Notes under the pieces: model-generated | Database searches by the model: none | Told to the model about the DNA's origin: nothing | Seen by the model: the letters and a program-made list of their open reading frames with translations, nothing else | Position numbers and translations under genes: made by a program | DNA from: Clostridium sp. OS1-26 | Lineage (GTDB): Bacteria; Bacillota; Clostridia; Clostridiales; Clostridiaceae | Reading direction: 5' to 3' | Length of the DNA: 64,000 bases | Assembly: GCF_030915445.1 (NCBI RefSeq) | Contig: NZ_CP133264.1 | Coordinates: 124,001 to 188,000, forward strand | Part shown: positions 59,938 to 64,000 of the stretch, piece by piece | How the letters are laid out: each line of letters begins with the position of its first letter | How positions within the stretch are numbered: position 1 is the first letter of the stretch

Positions 59938-60996
59938 CTATTTACTATACTCATCTACTTCAAATGATGATATTTTATCAAATACTACATATTCAGTTTT
60001 CTTTGTGAATGGTTGTAAACTGTCTGTTTTATCAAATGAATAATAAGGACTTCCTGAGCTACCACTTGATCTATTGTTATACCAGCTTATAAAATCATTT
60101 ACCTTAGTCATACTTACTGTATATGATTTTACATTTCCATTTGTCATTGTTATATTTAATATTGCATTACCATTATTATCTGTTGGATTTGTCGGTGTTG
60201 TATCTTTTGGTTTTACAGTTACAAGACATGAAGCACTTAAGTTACTTCCATCTGTTGTAATTGCTGATACTGTTGTTATTCCTTCTTTTACTGCTGTAAC
60301 TTTTCCATTTTCATCTACTGTTGCTATACTTGGATCACTTGATATCCATTTTACATTTTTATTTGTTGCATTATCTGGTGTTATTATGGCTACTAACGTA
60401 CCTGTTTCTCCTACTTGCAAGGTGTCTGTAGATTTATTAAGGGTTATATTAGAAACAATTATTGATGGATTTTCATTATAAGATTTTAACTGTCCATTTG
60501 AATCTATATCAATTGCATCAAATACCCCTTGTCCTGAACCAACAAATTTATATTCAAAATGATGCTCACTATTACTTAAATTTTCATTTTGATACATAAT
60601 TACTTGAGTAACACCCTGTGAACTATATATTGAATGGTTATTAACTTTAACTCCATCTATATAAACTTCTGCCAAATTGTTATGTCCAGAATTACAGTGA
60701 TTTATTATTCTTATCTTATTACCAGTAAAGTTAAATCTCACAGAAGCTCCTATTGGATTTGTTGTATAGTTTACATTTCCCCCTGATTCTGAAGCCTCAA
60801 AATATGATGTCCATCCTGATCCTATATAACTAATATTTTTATCAATATTTTCAAATCTCCTCCAGCCACTTTCTGGTGCAGTTAACCTTTGTCCTACCGT
60901 AGCAGCATGCACATTAGTATGTCCCATAATTCCAAACATCAAAGCCATAGCAAATATTAATATAATCTTACTTATAGAGTTCTTAATCTTTATCAT
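59938..60996 (-). CDS. Secreted protein with bacterial Ig-like (Big_2) domain, prophage conversion gene
   Basis: 352 aa. Signal peptide MIKIKNSISKIILIFAMALM with cleavage after HTNVHA. An N-terminal beta domain (35-165: GWRRFENIDKNISYIGSGWT) similar in layout to sugar-binding modules; Big_2 domain (about 175-265: TDTLQVGETGTLVAIITPDN, KVTAVKEGITTVSA); a Thr/Pro linker; and a C-terminal domain with FISWYNNRSSGSSGSPYYSF. No cell-wall anchor. Start at 60996 follows GGAGGAATATAGA. It lies between regulator and packaging genes and is probably expressed by the lysogen or late. Confidence 0.82.
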   Translation of the reverse strand: MIKIKNSISKIILIFAMALMFGIMGHTNVHAATVGQRLTAPESGWRRFENIDKNISYIGSGWTSYFEASESGGNVNYTTNPIGASVRFNFTGNKIRIINHCNSGHNNLAEVYIDGVKVNNHSIYSSQGVTQVIMYQNENLSNSEHHFEYKFVGSGQGVFDAIDIDSNGQLKSYNENPSIIVSNITLNKSTDTLQVGETGTLVAIITPDNATNKNVKWISSDPSIATVDENGKVTAVKEGITTVSAITTDGSNLSASCLVTVKPKDTTPTNPTDNNGNAILNITMTNGNVKSYTVSMTKVNDFISWYNNRSSGSSGSPYYSFDKTDSLQPFTKKTEYVVFDKISSFEVDEYSK

Positions 60997-61011
60997 TCTA
61001 TATTCCTCCAT

Positions 61012-61671
61012 TTAAAATAATTTTTAACATTTTTTGAACATGTCCAACAATTATTTTAAATGGATTTTTAATCTCTTTCAATGAAAACCGTAATACAAAT
61101 TATTATAAATGTCTACATATGTTGAAATTTGAGTAAAAATTTTATTTTAAAGTATAATTTGCCTAAAGTTAACATTTAACATTCCACATTTTGGTACTAT
61201 TTTATTTGTTCTTAATATTAAATAAGCACCAGTTTTTACACCAGTGCTTGGTCAAATGTATTGTTTGATAAGATTGGGTAATCTATCACCTAAGATTTTA
61301 ATAACTTAGGACAATCATATTATAACCTCTAATTATTACACAATCATAACCAAATTGTTACATTTTTGTATATTTTAAAAAACAAGCACTTAGATTTCTC
61401 CAAATGCTTAAAATATAAATAACGGACATTTATAAAAATTAACTTTTAAGGCACTTATTATTATATAGGTTTATTGTTACGATTTTATTGCATATATATT
61501 AAATTATTATGAAAATAAAATAAGCACTCAGATTTCTCCAAGTGCTTTACTGTTGCCACACAGTTGTAATCCCTGCCGTGTGGCTCAGTCGTTATATTAA
61601 ATTTTCTATGATACTATATTAACATATGCTATGCGTAAATGTGTCAGAAAAAATCCGACTATTTTTCGTAA
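61012..61671. repeat. Non-coding region with AAGCAC hairpin repeats
   Basis: No gene in 660 bp. Hairpins: AAGCAC...GTGCTT at 61224-61249; CTAAG...CTTAG at 61290-61309 followed by GGACAATCATATTATAA; degenerate AAGCACTT...AAATGCTT at 61384-61409; AAGCACT...AGTGCTT at 61522-61547; and GCCACAC...GTGTGGC at 61555-61584. Loops share AGATTTCTCCAA or AGTTTTTACACCA. Could encode one or more small RNAs. Confidence 0.6.
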
Positions 61672-62136
61672 TTAATCCGTATATTTTTTTCTTGTCCATA
61701 TCAATTCTGATAATTTATTTATAGCTTTTCTTTTTATACGTCCACAGTAATCTCCATCTATTTTAATTATCATACCTACTATTGCCCAAGATTTCTTTTC
61801 AAAACATCTTAATTTTATAATCTCTTTTTCATCTTCTTCTAAAGCATTGATTGCATTATCTATTTTATTTATTAATCTTTCTTTACTTCTTTTTTCTTTT
61901 AAGAGCCTGTTTATTTCTTTTTCTTTTTTTAGAATTTCATTTTCGACGGTAGAATTAAATTTATTAGTTGAACCCGTCCTTTCCTCATAAGTTATTCCTG
62001 ATACACCATCTATTTGTTCTTTAAGTTCCTCTATGTCTAATTCTATGTTACTTATCTCTGCTTTTATAGTCTTATAGTTGAATAATACTCCATCTGTTTT
62101 TTTATAAAGATCCTGTTCGTTTTCTTTATCTATCAT
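61672..62136 (-). CDS. ArpU/RinA-type late gene regulator (sigma-70 region 4-like)
   Basis: 154 aa. A long N-terminal coiled coil (about 20-95) and a C-terminal HTH: INALEEDEKEIIKLRCFEKK, then SWAIVGMIIKIDGDYCGRIK. The pattern is ArpU/RinA-like; such proteins turn on packaging and structural genes. It lies upstream of the late operon, as expected. Confidence 0.83.
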   Translation of the reverse strand: MIDKENEQDLYKKTDGVLFNYKTIKAEISNIELDIEELKEQIDGVSGITYEERTGSTNKFNSTVENEILKKEKEINRLLKEKRSKERLINKIDNAINALEEDEKEIIKLRCFEKKSWAIVGMIIKIDGDYCGRIKRKAINKLSELIWTRKKYTD

Positions 62137-62305
62137 GTTTGTCCTCCTGTCCTTTATATCTAAATATGCACCAGTCTTTCTCAGTACAATCCTTACACTC
62201 TACATTACACATCCCGTTTTCATTCCTTTTTCCTGCAGCTCTTAGTAGTGCTAATGTTGTACCTATACTTAATACTGCAAGTGTTCCTAATATCACCTCT
62301 TTCAA
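62126..62305 (-). CDS. Small Cys-rich membrane protein
   Basis: About 59 aa. One N-terminal helix (VILGTLAVLSIGTTLALL) and the cluster CNVECKDCTEKDWC, likely a metal or disulfide site. TTG start at 62305 overlaps the upstream stop (TTGA) behind AGGAGGTGCC. Function unknown. Confidence 0.65.
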   Translation of the reverse strand: MKEVILGTLAVLSIGTTLALLRAAGKRNENGMCNVECKDCTEKDWCIFRYKGQEDKHDR

Positions 62306-62490
62306 ATTAGGCACCTCCTAACAACTTGTCCATTAACTTTTATTCTCCCAGTTTGAAAGCTTATCCTTGCCTTTCTCCAACGTCCATCTATTTTGTATCT
62401 GCAACTATGATATACAGGCCTGTGTATACTCTCAAATCTTATTTCTGTCCCACCTAAGAAGTCTTTTATGCTTACCTTAGTTGGATACAT
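62302..62490 (-). CDS. Small basic phage protein, 62 aa
   Basis: MYPTKVSIKDFLGGTEIRFE, then VYHSCRYKIDGRWRKARISF. Soluble, basic, beta-rich; probably an early or middle phage protein. ATG at 62490 after GAGAGGAAAATGCA. Confidence 0.6.
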   Translation of the reverse strand: MYPTKVSIKDFLGGTEIRFESIHRPVYHSCRYKIDGRWRKARISFQTGRIKVNGQVVRRCLI

Positions 62491-62573
62491 TGCATTTTCC
62501 TCTCTTTCATTTGATTTATTTATAAATTCTTGGTAAAATCATTACATAACATTCCATTTTCACAGCAAAGGTC

Positions 62574-62867
62574 GTGATATACTTGTTTAAACATTCATGG
62601 ATATATCCTCTTATATCTCTACTAATAATTTCTACTCTACTCTTTTTACTTTATGGATTACATATTGGTAATGATGGTAGCTTGTTCGGCGCATTTATTT
62701 TTACTTTTTTTATAGTACCAATCCTTACTTGTATAAGCATATGGATATCATTGTCTTCTATAGAATCTAAAGAAAAGCATAGCGCTGAAATACCTATAAT
62801 AGTAGCTAATTTAATTATTTGTAGTAGTTATATTCTATGGTTCCTTAGTAAAACTAGAGCTTTTTAA
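62574..62867 (+). CDS. Membrane protein, 97 aa, opposite strand
   Basis: GTG start with AAAGGTC ahead (weak). Three hydrophobic helices (about 11-28, 38-60, 72-90), short charged loop ESKEKHSAE. Only plus-strand gene in this part; could be a superinfection exclusion or immunity-region protein. Moderate doubt because of the weak start. Confidence 0.5.
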   Translation: MIYLFKHSWIYPLISLLIISTLLFLLYGLHIGNDGSLFGAFIFTFFIVPILTCISIWISLSSIESKEKHSAEIPIIVANLIICSSYILWFLSKTRAF

Positions 62868-62903
62868 AATCTCTTGAGGATTAATTTATACTACTTTAAT
62901 TTA

Positions 62904-63068
62904 CTACTTTTCTATTACCTCAGCATCCGACTTAAGTACAGATACTAACACACCCTTTTGATTTACATAGAATCTATTCTTATCTTCTCTTTTAACTTCG
63001 AATGTCTTTCCTATACTGTTTTTATACCAGAAGTCTTTCTTAGAACAATTCATAATCATTATTTTCAC
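62904..63068 (-). CDS. Small phage protein, 54 aa
   Basis: GTG at 63068, next to the previous stop, with AGGAGGATATATAG ahead. MKIMIMNCSKKDFWYKNSIG, then FEVKREDKNRFYVNQKGVLV: a small beta-rich soluble protein often seen in clostridial phages. Function unknown. Confidence 0.65.
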   Translation of the reverse strand: MKIMIMNCSKKDFWYKNSIGKTFEVKREDKNRFYVNQKGVLVSVLKSDAEVIEK

Positions 63069-63401
63069 CTATATATCCTCCTGTCGCTTATATAATGTTT
63101 GTAGTGCACTTATTTCGGCTTGCAATGCTTGTGCCTTGTCTCTGCCTGCCTTATATTTATATTCGGCCATATCTCTATTGAGTTTTAAGTCAGATATATT
63201 TGCCCTTGCTACATCTCCTATAAGAGTGACAGGAACCTTCTGTTCTCTTAGCTTAAGGAGTTCTATTCCTAAGGCTTGTCTATATTTTTGTTCAGCTTCT
63301 GCATATTCTCTAGCTAATGTAAAAAGCTTATCTCCACTTTTTTGAAGCCTTTTAGCTGCAGTGTATATCTCTTGGGCTATGTCTATCATATCTAGTGCCA
63401 T
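63069..63401 (-). CDS. Coiled-coil phage protein, 110 aa
   Basis: Nearly all helix: MALDMIDIAQEIYTAAKRLQ, LAREYAEAEQKYRQALGIEL, YKAGRDKAQALQAEISALQT. Soluble; found beside replication/recombination genes in clostridial phages. GAGGTGACTGT ribosome site. Confidence 0.7.
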   Translation of the reverse strand: MALDMIDIAQEIYTAAKRLQKSGDKLFTLAREYAEAEQKYRQALGIELLKLREQKVPVTLIGDVARANISDLKLNRDMAEYKYKAGRDKAQALQAEISALQTLYKRQEDI

Positions 63402-63413
63402 ACAGTCACCTCA

Positions 63414-64000
63414 TTAAATTAACGCCTTTATCGGATTTACCCATATAGGTGTCCACCCTAAAACTATTTCATCCTTTAATGCTGGCAACATAGCCCTTAA
63501 CATTGTTTCTGCTATTGCTTTTCCTGCTCCAACTGGTACCATATTGCCTATTCTTTCTCTCCATCTACTATCACTATTTCCAGCTAATTTTAATGGTTGT
63601 CCATCGATTTGTGTTGGTAGCCCTTGCAACGCTGCTAATTCTAATGTTGTTAGAGGTCTATGCCAAGCACCATCCACTGATATAATTATCCATACTCCAT
63701 TTTCTGTTTCCTTTGGTATTCTTGGATCTGCTATAGCTGTAGCTCCTGAGTATATATTTGCACTAGTAATGGTTTTAGCCGATTCATCCCATTTCATAAC
63801 TTCCATTGTGCCAGCTCTTTGAGTGCAATTGTATCTGACATCTTGTACTGAAATTAATCCATTTGCGACATGAGTAGCACCCGTTACAGTTCCTGAGGGT
63901 TCGTTCCAAGGAACAATCCTATAATGTGATGTATGTCTATTTTCTTTTATTCTTGGGTCATTTACAGACAAAGCACCACACTGTATATCTGTCTGACCTA
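63414..64000 (-). CDS. DNA (cytosine-5) methyltransferase, C-terminal part (continues past the edge)
   Basis: 195 codons open to the right edge. It includes SVNDPRIKENRHTSHYRIVP, then VPWNEPSGTVTGATHVANGL, RPLTTLELAALQGLPTQIDG (target-recognition side) and SRWRERIGNMVPVGAGKAIA, the final methyltransferase motif with GN. The catalytic PCQ motif would be upstream of the window. Likely self-protection of phage DNA. Confidence 0.82.
   Translation of the reverse strand, partial: GQTDIQCGALSVNDPRIKENRHTSHYRIVPWNEPSGTVTGATHVANGLISVQDVRYNCTQRAGTMEVMKWDESAKTITSANIYSGATAIADPRIPKETENGVWIIISVDGAWHRPLTTLELAALQGLPTQIDGQPLKLAGNSDSRWRERIGNMVPVGAGKAIAETMLRAMLPALKDEIVLGWTPIWVNPIKALI

Larger units (their letters stand above)
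31789..64000. mobile_element. Prophage, contractile-tail (Xkd/PBSX-like myovirus), left end and late region
   Basis: A near-continuous minus-strand late region: terS, terL, portal, MuF, scaffold, capsid, connectors, sheath, tube, chaperones, tape measure, baseplate, fibres, holin, amidase. The gene order is that of PBSX-type and clostridial contractile-tail phages. The left end falls in pilB at about 31788. The right end, integrase, repressor and replication genes are not in the window. Minimum length 32.2 kb. Confidence 0.95.

Noticed and set aside
61012..61671. CRISPR array suspected from regularly repeated hairpins
   Set aside because: Repeats are few, unequal in spacing and degenerate, with no unique spacers of equal length and no cas genes nearby.
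1..64000. tRNA or rRNA genes, including a tRNA attachment site for the prophage
   Set aside because: No cloverleaf or rRNA-like stretch was noticed by eye; the prophage junction is in pilB. A tRNA scan would settle this.

Overview
The window comes from a low-GC, endospore-forming Firmicute, most likely Clostridium sensu stricto; the species cannot be fixed from sequence alone. Evidence is the very AT-rich DNA, strong GGAGG ribosome sites, and a core sporulation block (spoIIM, spo0A, spoIVB, complete spoIIIAA-AH) in the gene neighbourhood known from Bacillus and Clostridium. Almost all chromosomal genes lie on the minus strand, so they are read from right to left.

Bases 1-31788 are chromosome. 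From left to right: dacF (cut by the window edge), deoB, xerD, spoIIM, a Nudix ADP-ribose pyrophosphatase, a 58-aa protein, spo0A with a sigma-H-like promoter and 0A box, spoIVB, recN, argR, nadK, tlyA, dxs, ispA, xseB, xseA, nusB, an Asp23 protein, spoIIIAH to spoIIIAA, a CD1247-type zinc protein, efp, a Xaa-Pro peptidase, and a type IV pilus / type II secretion-like operon (PilO/N/M-like proteins, four pseudopilins, a major pilin, PilC, PilB). Two families of intergenic repeats are scattered here and were not seen in the prophage. One (F1) is a palindromic element of about 160 bp; the other (F2) is hairpin-rich.

The pilus ATPase gene pilB is broken at about 31788. From there to the right edge (more than 32 kb, right end not seen) is a prophage of the contractile-tail (PBSX/Xkd-like myovirus) type, with late genes on the minus strand. 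In late transcription order (right to left): DNA cytosine methyltransferase, small early/middle genes, an ArpU-like late regulator, a secreted Ig-like protein, terS-terL, portal, MuF head protein with a toxin-like C-terminus plus a candidate immunity gene, scaffold, capsid, connectors, sheath, tube, tail chaperones with a programmed -1 frameshift, tape measure, LysM/baseplate genes, tail fibres, holin and amidase. Accessory genes sit between modules: a RES-domain protein, two unknown proteins between the tail fibres and the RES gene, a membrane protein inside the tail module, and an unknown membrane-anchored protein and small ORFs next to the attachment end. The integrase and repressor are presumably beyond 64000.

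Four genes (dxs, spoIIIAF, a tail-completion gene, terS) each lack one base in an A/T run of 5-7. That pattern looks more like sequencing error than four real mutations, so they are given as full-length genes with a frameshift. Two other prophage lesions look real: an amber codon in a DUF4177 gene and a 4-bp duplication in a small holin-like gene.

Most interesting are the MuF toxin/immunity pair, the prophage interrupting pilB, the RES and other accessory genes with their own promoters or operators, a plus-strand microprotein operon under a palindromic operator, a recurring AAGCAC...GTGCTT hairpin in the prophage, and a XerD with two catalytic residues changed.
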